Assembly: GCF_017301735.1 (NCBI RefSeq)
Contig: NZ_CP071090.1
Coordinates: 9,972,001-10,036,000, forward strand
Source of the DNA: Pyxidicoccus parkwaysis
GTDB taxonomy: Bacteria > Myxococcota > Myxococcia > Myxococcales > Myxococcaceae
DNA length: 64,000 bases
Direction: 5' to 3'
Part shown: piece after piece, positions 51,735-60,828 of the stretch
Numbering within the stretch: the stretch's first letter is position 1
How the letters are laid out: each line of letters opens with the position of its first letter
Program-made: the position numbers and the translations under genes
The notes under the pieces: model-generated
Database searches by the model: none
What the model was told of the DNA's origin: nothing
The model's input: only the letters and a program-made list of their open reading frames with translations

Positions 51735-51780
51735 GCCAGCGTGTCAGTGCTCCGCGAACACCGCCTGTCACGCTGACACC
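51735..51780. repeat. Upstream element shared by the tandem paralogues, copy A
   Basis: TGCCAGCGTGTC with a following inverted partner CACGCTGACA recurs upstream of both paralogues, here and at 52591-52640, 99-125 bp from each start codon. The arms GTGTCAG and CTGACAC can pair. It may be an operator or promoter part that was copied with the gene. Confidence 0.4.
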
Positions 51781-51830
51781 AGGCGCGTTGGCCATGGCTC
51801 GAGGTGCCGCTCGCCGTCGCGCTGGATGGC

Positions 51831-52493
51831 TCAGAAGGCCCAGCCCACCGCCAACTCCACGCGCTCCCCGACGGACCAGGAGTGGCTGCTCGATTCCGAC
51901 ATCGTGAGCTCGTCACCCGTGCTGGAGACGAGGGTGAGCATCGCCTGGGTGTCGCGCCTGTACTGGGCATCGAACCCGGCTCCGAACTGGATGGCGAGCC
52001 CCCGTCCCACGATGGTGCTGTAGCCCAGGAGCGCGGCGCCGCCGACACTCCACCCGCCCGTGTTGAGATTGGTCTCCCCTGCGGAACCCACGTAGTGCGT
52101 CTTCACCCACTCACGAGCGACGTTGAGCCGGGGCGACAACCAGAGGCCCTCGGGGGCCATCCCCATCAGGAAGAAACGGGCCATCGGCTCGGCGCCAAAC
52201 CTATAGCTGGACCGCTTGGACTCCCTCTCCGCGTTCGGCAATGAGCCGGTGTCCTCGGTCTTGTACCGGTCGTGGCCAAGTCCCACCTGCAGGCCGAGCC
52301 CCACGGACACGCGAGGATTCACCACCCGTTCGCCTCCCACTTCCAGGACGCCGTTTCCGAGAAGCGGGACGAAAGAGATGCCCAGGATGGTGCGGCGCGC
52401 TTGCGACGCTTCGGTGGAAGGAAGGTCATCCGCCATGGCGGTGACGGACGTGGACAGGAGTGCGGTCATCAGCAGCGTGTGGATGTGATTCAT
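51831..52493 (-). CDS. Exported beta-barrel-like protein, tandem paralogue B
   Basis: A 220-residue paralogue of the preceding protein, with the same signal peptide type (MNHIHTLLMTALLSTSVTAM). Shared strands include RRTILGISFVPLL, GERVVNPRVSVGLGLQVGLG, SVGGAALLGYSTIVGRGLAI and terminal VELAVGWAF. The middle (about 75-110) differs most. Both genes are on the minus strand, 218 bp apart, and their upstream regions are also similar, indicating a duplicated unit of roughly 0.9 kb. The C-terminal Phe fits an outer-membrane barrel. Confidence 0.75.
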   Translation of the reverse strand: MNHIHTLLMTALLSTSVTAMADDLPSTEASQARRTILGISFVPLLGNGVLEVGGERVVNPRVSVGLGLQVGLGHDRYKTEDTGSLPNAERESKRSSYRFGAEPMARFFLMGMAPEGLWLSPRLNVAREWVKTHYVGSAGETNLNTGGWSVGGAALLGYSTIVGRGLAIQFGAGFDAQYRRDTQAMLTLVSSTGDELTMSESSSHSWSVGERVELAVGWAF

Positions 52494-52755
52494 TGGCAAA
52501 TCCCCCTTTTGGGATGGGATGTGCACGGCCTTCCGGGCGCGTGCCTGTGCTGCTTTTGCAATCCGCATGCACATCCGAGGGATACCGAGACCGTGCCAGC
52601 GTGTCGGTGCTCTGCCTGCATTGCCTCTCACGCTGACAGCGGGAGCGGACAAACCCTCGCCAGACGAAAATGGAGCTCGTCACTTTCGTGCCGGGCCCGA
52701 CCTCTTTAACGGACCTGAGCGAAGTCGACTCGCAAGGGGGAGGTCACAAACGAAG

Positions 52756-53367
52756 ATGATGAAGACCCATCTGCTGGTGGCTGTGATGCTGTCCGCGCTG
52801 ACTGCTTGCGGTGGTGATGAGAACGAGGACAGTGGCAACGAGGTCCCCGCCCCGTCCGAACAGACCGACAACCGGAAGAACGTCACGGGGAGCTACGCCG
52901 TCACGGGAACGCTGACCCTGACGGCCAACGGCAAGTCTGACGTCTCCCAGGTGCAGGACACCTTGCGCATCACCAACGACACGACCTCTGCTTCCAAGGC
53001 GGCGCTGCTGCTCCACATCGCGTCCCTGGGCTGCGGGCCCAAGGCAACGATGACGGGAGAGAGGACCTTCAATCCAAGCAACACGAAGTGCCCGATGCCT
53101 CCGCAGCAGGACTGCACGGCCTCGCTGACGTACACCCGGGGGATCGGCAAGAAGGAGGAAGGCGGAGCGCTCCAGACGTCTCTCTACGGAAAGATTGACC
53201 TCAACTGCGGCAGCAGGGGGAGCGCGACGGTCGACGTGTCCATGGTGATGAGCGGCTCGCGCACGGGAGAGTCCCTGCCCGACATGCCGGGGGACGCGCT
53301 CAAGGGCACGACTTCTGTCACGCTGAGCGAAGCGCTGGAGCAGGTGGCGCTCACCACCCGGCAGTAG
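52756..53367 (+). CDS. Hypothetical lipoprotein
   Basis: A 203-residue protein with a signal peptide and lipobox (MLSALTACGGDE). The acidic stretch after the Cys (ENEDSGNEVPAPSEQ) is followed by a beta-rich domain containing NVTGSYAVTGTLTLTANGKS, LHIASLGCGPKATMTGERTF and four further cysteines that may pair. It ends TTSVTLSEALEQVALTTRQ. I do not recognise a family. The two adjacent ATGs at 52756 and 52759 are equally possible starts. It diverges from the barrel paralogues and converges on the M1-peptidase gene. Confidence 0.72.
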   Translation: MMKTHLLVAVMLSALTACGGDENEDSGNEVPAPSEQTDNRKNVTGSYAVTGTLTLTANGKSDVSQVQDTLRITNDTTSASKAALLLHIASLGCGPKATMTGERTFNPSNTKCPMPPQQDCTASLTYTRGIGKKEEGGALQTSLYGKIDLNCGSRGSATVDVSMVMSGSRTGESLPDMPGDALKGTTSVTLSEALEQVALTTRQ

Positions 53368-53378
53368 TCATCGGCCTC

Positions 53379-53413
53379 CGGCCCGCTCCACAGTCACACC
53401 GTGAAGCGGGCCG
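53379..53413. terminator. Bidirectional hairpin terminator
   Basis: A perfect 9-bp stem (CGGCCCGCT at 53379-53387, AGCGGGCCG at 53405-53413) with a 17-base loop lies between the convergent lipoprotein gene and the permease-peptidase gene. Confidence 0.55.
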
Positions 53414-53421
53414 CGCCGCGC

Positions 53422-56400
53422 TCACAGTTTCAGCACCGCGCTCTCACGCCGGAGCTGGAGCACGCGCACGTCCGGGTCCACCACCCACCGCTCGGGAGCG
53501 AAGTCGGCGCGCACCGTCACCTCCGCCTTCTCTCCCGCGCCCAGCACCACCGTCTTCCGCGCGTCGCGGTAGTCCGGAGACGGCGTCGCCGGGCCCTTCG
53601 CGGCCTCTTCCTCCGTCCGCTCCGGGTAGCGCTCGCCCTTCACCGCGGCCACCTCCACCGGCATGCGTCCGGTGCCCGTGTTCTCCACCGTCACCGTGGC
53701 CACCCACTGCGCGCCCTCCTGCTTCACGCTCGCGGCGGACAGCCGGTACTCCGGCACGTGCACCTCGTGGAACCACTGCTTCACGAAGGCGTCGTAGGCC
53801 GCCGCGTCCTTCGCGAAGGGCCGCATCGCCGCGATGAAGTCCTGCAGCACCGGATGGTCCGCGCTCGGGATGTACTGGCGCAGGAAGGCCTGGAGGCCCG
53901 CGTGCATCGCCTCGCGGCCGAGCAGGTCCTCCAGCATCCAGAACACCCACCCGCCCTTGTCGTAGAGGACGGTGTTGTCACCCTCGCGCGTGTTGTCCAG
54001 CTTCACCAGCGGCTGCTCCGCGTCCAGGCGCCGGTTCTTCGCGTAGCGCTCCTCCAGCCGCTTCGCGACTTCCATCCGAAGCGCGGGCCCTTCCAATTGC
54101 TCGATGAGCTTCAGCGCCGAGTAGTGTGACGTGCCCTCCGACAGCACGTCACCGCCCGGGCCCTTGCCCGGAATCAGCATGTTGCCCCACCACTGGTGCG
54201 CCGCCTCGTGCGCGGTAATCAGCAGCACCGCGTTCGCCTTCGGCGTGCTCTTCGTCAGGAAGCCGATGCTCTCCGAGAAGGTGATGTTGGTGGCGAAGCC
54301 CTGCGCGTACGTGTCCAGGCCGGGGAACTCGGAGAGCTTCAATTCCTTCCACGGATACGGGTAGAACCACTCCGAGTAGTACCGCCGCGCCGCGTCCAGC
54401 CCGCGCCGCATCTCCCCCACGTTGTACGTGTGCGACGGGTGGTGGAAGACGGCCGTGCCCTCACCGCGCAGCACCGTCCACCGGCCCGCGACGATGTTGA
54501 ACATGCTCATCGGGTGGTCGCTCTTCCACACGCTGACGCGGCGGCCGTCCTTCACCTCGTCGCTCTCCAGCACACCCACCGAGTTGAGCGTGTAGTCCTC
54601 AGGACCCGTCACGCGGATGCGCGTGGTGAAGGGCGTGCCCGTGCCCCACCCGGCTTCCGTCTGGCCCTCGTAGAAGTGGTCCGAGTACACGCGCGGCTCG
54701 TACTTGTTCTCCTTCTCGTCCACGCCGATGTCGTCGAGGAAGCCGATGACGGGCGCGAACGAGGGCTTGAAGCTGGTGAGCACCACGCCCGACGGCAGGA
54801 TGAACTCCCCTACCCTCCCGCCGTCCTTCGTCGCGCCGCGCGGGAAGCGGCCGTGGTAGTCGAAGCCCACGCGCAGCACCGCGCCCGGCTGCATGCCACC
54901 GTCGGGCCGGAAGACATACAGCCGTGAGCGGTCCTCCGCCGTGGCCTCCTTCCCATCCACCGTCCAGCGCACGTCCTCCCAGTGGTCTCCACCGGTGAGG
55001 GCGAAGGCCTCCAGCGCCTTGTCGTGCCGATTCACCAGCGTGTACGTGCCGCGCGTGTGGAAGGTGCCGGCCTCGGGCTCCAGGTCCACGTCCAGGTCCA
55101 CATCCTGAATCGCGGGCTGCGGCGCGTCCTTCCACGTGGCCAGGTTCTTCTGCCAGTACTCCTTCGCGCGCTTCTTCGCCGCGTCGCCCTGCCAGCCCTG
55201 CCCCACCTGCACCGCCGCGCCGATGAGCGCCACCGCCGGCACCACCATCCACGGCGTCAGCCTCCACGCACCGCGCAGCAGGCCCGCCGGCTTCAGCTGC
55301 TCCAACAGGCTCACCGAGTCCGGCGCGCGCCGCCCGTCCAGCCGCAGCGCCAGCGCCGCAAAGAAGGCTGCCAGTCCGAGCGCGCCCACGCGGTTGAGAA
55401 CAAGCGCCGTGCGGTCCAACTCGAAGGGCCCCATATCCGACCACCGCACCGAGCCCCACAGCGGCCAGTTCGTCGCCCAGTTCAACTCACCGCGCACCGC
55501 ACCGAAGCCGGTGAGGCACAGCACCGCGAGCGCAATGCCATACGCACCGAAGCGCCCGCCCGCCACCGCGCGCGCCGCGAGCACGAAGCACGTCCACAGC
55601 ACGAAGGTGGGCACCAGCAGCAGCCCCCAGACGATGGCGTACGGCACCACCGCCACCGACACCTTCCCCTGCGCCAGCTGCACCAGCGACGCCGCCAGCC
55701 ACGTCACCGCCAGAATCGCCACGCCCACCAGGCTGTTGGCGAGCGCCTTGCCCAGCAGCACCGACAGCGTGCGCACCCGCGTGGCGTCATGGATGGGCGC
55801 GAAGAAGACGGCGCGCTCCCGCTCCAGCGACTCCACCGTGTAGAACATCAGCAGCAGGCACACGAGCGTGGACGCCTGCCCCATGCTCCGCACCGCGAAG
55901 TGCCCCGGCACGGCCAGCATCGGCGTGTCGAAGGGGCCTATCGCGTTGAGCGCCTGCACCACCGTCTGCAACAGGATGATGGGCACGAAGAGGTAGAGCC
56001 CCGGCTGCGACAACAGGCCCCGCGCCTCCACGCGCGCCACGTGCCACAAGTCGCCCAGCAAACTCGGAGGGCGCACGCCCATGTTCAGCGACGCGAGCGG
56101 CGTCTCCTCGCGGAACGTCCCCAGCGGCGTGGCGGGCGGCACGTCCGCGAGCGTCTTCCCCTTCACCGGCCGCACCGTCGCGCCCTTGAGGCCCTGCGCC
56201 ACGTGCCGCGCGCTCCATGCCACGCCACCCAGGCCCACCGCGATGAAGCCCAGCCGGCTGAGCACGAAGAGCGCGTCCAGGCCCACGCGCTCGTGGTTGT
56301 AGAAGTCCACGCCCCGGTCGACCTTCACCCACGTCTCGCTCAGCCACCGCAGGCCCGCGGGCTCCACCGCCATGAGGGCGCGGTTGATGCGCGGGTCCAG

Positions 56401-57033
56401 CCAGCCGGGAGACCAGTCCCAGAGGAAGAAGGCGCAGACGAACATCAGCACCACGGGCAGGAAGTAGACGAGCACCGGTCGCCGCGTCAGCTCGCCCACC
56501 GCGAAGGCGGTGCCCGCCATGAAGACGAGCAGCGGCACGCCGAAGAAGAGCGCCGGCCGTATGTAGTTGAGCAGCGACAGCGGGCCCCGGTACTCCGCGT
56601 GCTCTCCCGCTGGCACCACATGGTGGAAGAACACCAGGAAGGCCACCATCGCCGCGAGCGCGAGCCCGTACGCCGCCAGCACCGCGAGGAACTTGCCCCA
56701 CACGTACTCGCGCGGCGTCAGCGGCGTGGTGTGGAGGATGGGGCCCACGCGCGCCTCCTCGTCCGAGATGACGCCCATGCCGGCGCCCACCGAGATGAAG
56801 AACGTGTGGAGGAGGAAGGTGAGCAGGATGATTGTCTGCGAGACAGCGAACTCGCTCGTCACCCACGCCTTCTGTCCGCCCACCTGGCTGGCTCCGGACT
56901 CGATGGTCACGTTGCCAGCCGCGTAGCCCCACACCACCAGGAAGGTGATGAGGAGCAGGATGACGAACAGCGGGCGGCGCACCTGGTGCGCCAGCTCCGT
57001 GCGCACCACGGCGCCCAGCCGGGCGGCATTCAT
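53422..57033 (-). CDS. ABC-2 type permease fused to M1-family aminopeptidase
   Basis: A 1203-residue membrane protein. Two blocks of six or so hydrophobic helices (about 20-280 and 355-620) form ABC-2 permease-like halves. The C-terminal 560 residues hold a gluzincin peptidase domain with the zinc motif HEAAHQWWG near residue 941, a following Glu in LSEGTSHYSALKL, and YDKGGWVFWMLEDLLG. An N-terminal beta-domain typical of M1 peptidases precedes it. Such permease-M1 fusions paired with an ATPase are known in several bacterial groups; the substrate is unknown. The start at 57033 overlaps the ATPase stop by ATGA. Confidence 0.88.
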   Translation of the reverse strand: MNAARLGAVVRTELAHQVRRPLFVILLLITFLVVWGYAAGNVTIESGASQVGGQKAWVTSEFAVSQTIILLTFLLHTFFISVGAGMGVISDEEARVGPILHTTPLTPREYVWGKFLAVLAAYGLALAAMVAFLVFFHHVVPAGEHAEYRGPLSLLNYIRPALFFGVPLLVFMAGTAFAVGELTRRPVLVYFLPVVLMFVCAFFLWDWSPGWLDPRINRALMAVEPAGLRWLSETWVKVDRGVDFYNHERVGLDALFVLSRLGFIAVGLGGVAWSARHVAQGLKGATVRPVKGKTLADVPPATPLGTFREETPLASLNMGVRPPSLLGDLWHVARVEARGLLSQPGLYLFVPIILLQTVVQALNAIGPFDTPMLAVPGHFAVRSMGQASTLVCLLLMFYTVESLERERAVFFAPIHDATRVRTLSVLLGKALANSLVGVAILAVTWLAASLVQLAQGKVSVAVVPYAIVWGLLLVPTFVLWTCFVLAARAVAGGRFGAYGIALAVLCLTGFGAVRGELNWATNWPLWGSVRWSDMGPFELDRTALVLNRVGALGLAAFFAALALRLDGRRAPDSVSLLEQLKPAGLLRGAWRLTPWMVVPAVALIGAAVQVGQGWQGDAAKKRAKEYWQKNLATWKDAPQPAIQDVDLDVDLEPEAGTFHTRGTYTLVNRHDKALEAFALTGGDHWEDVRWTVDGKEATAEDRSRLYVFRPDGGMQPGAVLRVGFDYHGRFPRGATKDGGRVGEFILPSGVVLTSFKPSFAPVIGFLDDIGVDEKENKYEPRVYSDHFYEGQTEAGWGTGTPFTTRIRVTGPEDYTLNSVGVLESDEVKDGRRVSVWKSDHPMSMFNIVAGRWTVLRGEGTAVFHHPSHTYNVGEMRRGLDAARRYYSEWFYPYPWKELKLSEFPGLDTYAQGFATNITFSESIGFLTKSTPKANAVLLITAHEAAHQWWGNMLIPGKGPGGDVLSEGTSHYSALKLIEQLEGPALRMEVAKRLEERYAKNRRLDAEQPLVKLDNTREGDNTVLYDKGGWVFWMLEDLLGREAMHAGLQAFLRQYIPSADHPVLQDFIAAMRPFAKDAAAYDAFVKQWFHEVHVPEYRLSAASVKQEGAQWVATVTVENTGTGRMPVEVAAVKGERYPERTEEEAAKGPATPSPDYRDARKTVVLGAGEKAEVTVRADFAPERWVVDPDVRVLQLRRESAVLKL

Positions 57034-57944
57034 CGCGCCACCTCGCGAGCGGGCTCGGCGTTCTCGGAGGGGACTTGCGGGTCCTTCATCAGGAGGAGGT
57101 ACGCGTCCTCCAGCGTGGGCGTCACGCGCTCGAAGCCCGGAGGTACGGCGGCGTTCGGCGCGTGGATGCGCACGCGGTTGCGTCCCTCGAAGAGCACGGC
57201 CTGCGTGACGCGGCGGGTGCGCTGAAGCTCGGAGAGTTCGGCGGCGGTGGCGGTGCCCTCGAAGATGGTGCCTTGGATGGCGGCCTTCGCCTCGGTGGGC
57301 GAGGTAATCGCCACCACGCGGCCCTGGCGGATGACGGCGAAGCGCGGGCACAGCATGGCCACGTCCTCGACGATGTGCGTGGACAGGAGCACCGTGCGCT
57401 CGTGGGCCACCTCCGCGAGCAGCCGGTAGAAGCGCAGGCGCTCCTCCGGGTCCAGGCCCGCGGTGGGCTCGTCCACGATGATGAGCTTCGGGTTGCCCGC
57501 CAGCGCCTGGGCAATCCCGAGCCGCTGCCGCATGCCTCCCGAGTACTCCTTCACCTTCCGCTTCGCGGCGAAGGTGAGGTTCACGCGCTCGAGCAACTCC
57601 GCGGTGAGCTTCTTCAGGCCCTGCGGCGCGGTGACGCCCTTGAGCTCGAGGAGGTAGAGCAGCATCGCCTCGCCCGTGAGGTACGGGTAGAAGCCGAACT
57701 CCTGCGGCAGGTAGCCCAGGTACGGGCGCAGCGCCTCCGGGTTGCGGACGATGTCGGTGCCGTCCAGCGTCACCTCTCCCGAGGTGGGCTCCAGCAGGCC
57801 CGCCAGAATCTTCATCAGCGTGGACTTGCCGGCGCCATTCGGCCCGAGCAGCCCGAACATGCCGCGCGGCACGTCCAGGTCCACACCACGCAGTGCGGCA
57901 ACGGGACCGGGGTACACCTTCACCAGATTGCGCAGGGAGAGCAT
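57030..57944 (-). CDS. ABC transporter ATP-binding protein
   Basis: A 304-residue ABC ATPase. Walker A GPNGAGKSTLMKIL lies near residue 34-47, the Q-loop is in YLPQEFGFYPYLTG, the signature EYSGGMRQRLGIAQAL near 130, Walker B KLIIVDEPTAGLDPEER, and the switch His in LLSTHIVEDV. It drives the downstream permease-peptidase fusion, whose start overlaps this stop by ATGA. The C-terminal 90 residues are an accessory domain. The ATG at 57944 places MLSLRNLVKVYPGP at the N-terminus, as usual. Confidence 0.9.
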   Translation of the reverse strand: MLSLRNLVKVYPGPVAALRGVDLDVPRGMFGLLGPNGAGKSTLMKILAGLLEPTSGEVTLDGTDIVRNPEALRPYLGYLPQEFGFYPYLTGEAMLLYLLELKGVTAPQGLKKLTAELLERVNLTFAAKRKVKEYSGGMRQRLGIAQALAGNPKLIIVDEPTAGLDPEERLRFYRLLAEVAHERTVLLSTHIVEDVAMLCPRFAVIRQGRVVAITSPTEAKAAIQGTIFEGTATAAELSELQRTRRVTQAVLFEGRNRVRIHAPNAAVPPGFERVTPTLEDAYLLLMKDPQVPSENAEPAREVAR

Positions 57945-58084
57945 GGCCCCATGTACGCGGAGACGCGTGGGGTCATTTCCATCCGGTGCAACACAAGCCA
58001 CTGAACAAGCTTGCAGGCCGGGGCTCGCTTGGAGCAGTGTGCCGCTCCCCGCGTGAGGCGGGGCCCCACCCCAGGAGAACAGAC

Positions 58085-58540
58085 ATGCCCAAGGCGATTC
58101 CCGACGGCTACCACTCTGTCACGCCGTACATGGCGATGAGCGACGCGAACAAGGCCATCGAGTTCTACAAGGCCGCGCTCGGCGCCGTTGAGCTGTACCG
58201 GATGCCGATGCCGGGTGGGAAGGTGGCGCACGCGGAGCTGCAGATTGGCGACTCGCGCATCATGCTGTCGGACGAGTTCCCCGACATGGGCGCCAAGAGC
58301 CCGAAGCACCACGGCGGCTCGCCGATGGGCCTGGTCATCTACACGGAGAACGTGGACGCGCTGGCCGAGCGCTTCGTGAAGGCCGGCGGCAAGGTGCTGC
58401 AGCCGCTGGAGAACAAGTTCTACGGCGACCGCTCCGGCCAGTTCCAGGACCCCGAGGGCTACAAGTGGGGGCTCTCGCAGCACGTCGAGGACGTGTCGCC
58501 CGAGGAGATGCAGCGCCGCATGGCGAAGATGGGCGGGTAG
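58085..58540 (+). CDS. VOC-family (PhnB/glyoxalase-like) protein
   Basis: A 151-residue vicinal-oxygen-chelate protein. It begins MPKAIPDGYHSVTPYMAMSD and has the two beta-alpha-beta modules of the PhnB-like group: ANKAIEFYKAALGAVELYRM, HAELQIGDSRIMLSDEFPDM and FYGDRSGQFQDPEGYKWGLS. These proteins are often metal-binding, but the substrate is unknown. AGGAG lies about 10 bases upstream of the ATG at 58085. It diverges from the ABC genes across 140 bp and is followed by a strong hairpin. Confidence 0.88.
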   Translation: MPKAIPDGYHSVTPYMAMSDANKAIEFYKAALGAVELYRMPMPGGKVAHAELQIGDSRIMLSDEFPDMGAKSPKHHGGSPMGLVIYTENVDALAERFVKAGGKVLQPLENKFYGDRSGQFQDPEGYKWGLSQHVEDVSPEEMQRRMAKMGG

Positions 58541-58557
58541 GCTTCGGCCTTCAGCAT

Positions 58558-58585
58558 CCGGTGCGGACGGCTTGCTCCGCACCGG
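58558..58585. terminator. Bidirectional hairpin terminator
   Basis: A perfect 10-bp stem (CCGGTGCGGA at 58558-58567, TCCGCACCGG at 58576-58585) with an 8-base loop lies between the VOC gene and the convergent SitI6-like gene. Confidence 0.65.
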
Positions 58586-58604
58586 AGCGCATTCGCAGTG
58601 ACTG

Positions 58605-59315
58605 TCAGCGCGTCGGTAGTTCCTGGAACGTGATGCCGCCCAGTCCCAGGCGGAGCACCGCCTCCTTGAACCGCTCGGTGCCAACAATCACCGTGGCGTA
58701 GTTCCCCACCCGGAACAGGTCCAGCTCTGGGGGCAGCGTCACGGCATCCAGAATGGGTTCATCCGGCAGCCGGAAGTAGACCCTGCCACAGGTTGCGCAC
58801 GGTGGCGGTACCTCGGGCGGAATACAATCCCTGTGCAGTCGGCCGTGCGGTTCAATCTGAAGTTCCAGAACTTCAGGCGGGTTCTTCTGCCGAAACCGCA
58901 GCTCCGTCTGGCACCCCAGCAGACCGCGCAGGCCCTCTGCCTGGAGGCGCTCCAGCGCGTCCCGGAGAACCACCCAAAGCGAATCCCCCAGGGACGTGAA
59001 TGGGTCGAACTTCCCGGAGGCACGTCCCACCAGAGGACCGAAGGTTGTACCGGGAGGCAACACGGCATCAGGCGGCGCCAAGGGGCGCACCAGTTCCCGC
59101 AGACGCGCGAACTCGGAGAATGGCTCGGGCCGTGCCTTCTCGAACTCGCGGCGCTCGGGCATTTGAGACAAGTCCACGGCGGGATACTGGTGACCTGAGG
59201 TCGCCCACGTGGCACCGCACGTGTGACATATCGCTCCGGGTAGCCCCCATTTGTGTGCGGCGACGAAGCTCCCGGTCACCGCATGGTTCTCACGCAACCA
59301 AAAGAAACGGCTCAT
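58605..59315 (-). CDS. SitI6-family double-CXXCG immunity protein
   Basis: A 236-residue cytoplasmic protein with two CxxCG knuckles, CHTCG at 30-34 and CATCG at 173-177, the hallmark of the double-CXXCG paralogous family of Myxococcus. Members act as immunity proteins to SitA lipoprotein toxins, which are delivered to kin by outer-membrane exchange (TraA/TraB). It lies 13 bp downstream of the toxin gene on the same strand, as expected for a toxin-immunity pair. Start at 59315 (MSRFFWLREN). Confidence 0.85.
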   Translation of the reverse strand: MSRFFWLRENHAVTGSFVAAHKWGLPGAICHTCGATWATSGHQYPAVDLSQMPERREFEKARPEPFSEFARLRELVRPLAPPDAVLPPGTTFGPLVGRASGKFDPFTSLGDSLWVVLRDALERLQAEGLRGLLGCQTELRFRQKNPPEVLELQIEPHGRLHRDCIPPEVPPPCATCGRVYFRLPDEPILDAVTLPPELDLFRVGNYATVIVGTERFKEAVLRLGLGGITFQELPTR

Positions 59316-59328
59316 CTGTTGGAAGACC

Positions 59329-60000
59329 TCACGCTCCGGGGCGGGAATAGTAGGGCTGAATGGGGCCGCCGATGAGCTCGAAGCGGTGAATCAACTCCCC
59401 CGCGAACTTGAATATCTCCGTGGGAGAGGCGTTGTCGTTTTTCGTTTTGAACTCGCGCCACGCTCTGTTCCATGCGCCTCCGCGTCCATCACCGCCGTGA
59501 ATCCGTCTGTGGACGTGAAGCGGAATGGGCATGGTGTAGTTGTGGATCTTGACGCCCTGGCGCTCGAACCACAGCGCGAGGTCTTCGGCCCGGGGAAAGA
59601 TGTGGTGCTTCTCCCAACGGCCAGGCGTGAGCTGATGTGAAGGCGGGATGACCCGCTCAGGAGCGCCGTTCCAGTTCGGGAACACCATGACGGCGCCCCG
59701 AGGCAGGTCCTGCGCTCCACCCCAGTTCCGCCGAGGCCCCATGCCCGGAGCCGCCGCTGCCGCAGGCGGTCGCGCGGGAGGAAAGCGCGCATGCTCCACA
59801 TCGGCGGGCAGGTCTCCGCAGCGGTAGAAACCACAGGTGTCACCCAAGCACAGCAGCGTGACGCACTGGTCATCATTGGGTGCGAGGCACTCCAACTCCG
59901 CCTCCTCCCATACCTGATGCATGGGAGGCTTGGCAGTGGTGGCACAGCCCAGCCAGGACACGGCAAACAACGACAGCCAGAGGGCATGAGGCGTTCGCAT
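59329..60000 (-). CDS. SitA6-family polymorphic toxin lipoprotein
   Basis: A 223-residue lipoprotein with a signal peptide and lipobox (FAVSWLGC, Cys19) and a Cys-rich segment at about 38-62 (CLAPNDDQC, CLGDTCGFYRC). Pro/Ala linker to about 90. The C-terminal toxin domain holds KHHIFPRAEDLALWFERQGV, then NYTMPIPLHVHRRIHGGDG, which resembles HNH/AHH-type nucleases (H132, H133, H162, H164, H168). SitA toxins move between Myxococcus cells by outer-membrane exchange and kill non-immune siblings. The SitI-like gene follows. A SitB gene is not seen here. Confidence 0.85.
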   Translation of the reverse strand: MRTPHALWLSLFAVSWLGCATTAKPPMHQVWEEAELECLAPNDDQCVTLLCLGDTCGFYRCGDLPADVEHARFPPARPPAAAAAPGMGPRRNWGGAQDLPRGAVMVFPNWNGAPERVIPPSHQLTPGRWEKHHIFPRAEDLALWFERQGVKIHNYTMPIPLHVHRRIHGGDGRGGAWNRAWREFKTKNDNASPTEIFKFAGELIHRFELIGGPIQPYYSRPGA

Positions 60001-60201
60001 GGTGCGCGGAAGCTACCATCCACGCGGTGCCCCTTACCGGCTCCGTGATGCGCAGGCACTTCATGGACGGCGTGACGTAGCCGCGCCACCTCGCGCTACC
60101 GCCCCGCCAGCTTCGAGTCGTACTGGCGGGCCCACTTGCACATGGCGCCGATGAGCGGTGGAGGACTCCGCACTGCCGCCGATGACCGAGTCGGGGGAGG
60201 C

Positions 60202-60828
60202 TCAGCGAGACGAGAGGGAGTCGACGAGCTCACTCGTGCTCACGATGGCGCTCGCGTAGCTCGGGAGGTTGACGTCGAGCGCCGCGTGCATCTCCACGTC
60301 CGAGTAATCGGCGGTCGCGTCCTTGACCATCGTGACCTCGTAGCCAAGCTCCGCGGCAAAGCGAACCGTTGCCTCCACGCACGTGTGGGCGATGAGCCCG
60401 ATGACGATGAGCTTGTGGATGCCGTGCCGCTTGAGCTGCAGGTCCAGGTCGGTGTTGGCAAAGCCGCTGGAACACCAGTGCTCGCTGGCCACGATATCGC
60501 CGGGTTCAGGTTCGAAGCCGCTACGGAGCTCGCCACCCCACGTGCCGTATTCGAAGGTCCTCCTCTCCCACGCCGCCCTCTGAACCGGCGCAATGGACTT
60601 CCAACCCTCGTAGTCGCCCGGGCGGTATCGGCGATGCAGCGCATAGAAGACGCGAAGCGATGCCTTCCGCGCCGCAGTCAGCACTTGCAGCATGTGCGGG
60701 ACACAATCGTTTGCTTCCGCGACACGCTTGATGCGACTCCAGACCTTGCCGCCCTCCGAAATGAAATCGTTGTAGGGGTCGATTACGAGAAGCGCGGTGT
60801 CCGCCTTGTCATACGTCACGTTTGCCAT
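60202..60828 (-). CDS. Isochorismatase-like cysteine hydrolase
   Basis: A 208-residue soluble hydrolase of the isochorismatase-like superfamily. The triad is visible as Asp17 in LLVIDPYNDF, a Lys in the middle region, and Cys near residue 149 in GLIAHTCVEATVRFAAELGY. A cis-peptide motif lies just before the Cys. The terminal region ALDVNLPSYASAIVSTSELV is typical. The substrate could be nicotinamide or another amide or ester and is not predictable. Start at 60828 (MANVTYDKAD). The gap of 201 bp to the SitA gene holds a short protein-like tail (see findings). Confidence 0.85.
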   Translation of the reverse strand: MANVTYDKADTALLVIDPYNDFISEGGKVWSRIKRVAEANDCVPHMLQVLTAARKASLRVFYALHRRYRPGDYEGWKSIAPVQRAAWERRTFEYGTWGGELRSGFEPEPGDIVASEHWCSSGFANTDLDLQLKRHGIHKLIVIGLIAHTCVEATVRFAAELGYEVTMVKDATADYSDVEMHAALDVNLPSYASAIVSTSELVDSLSSR

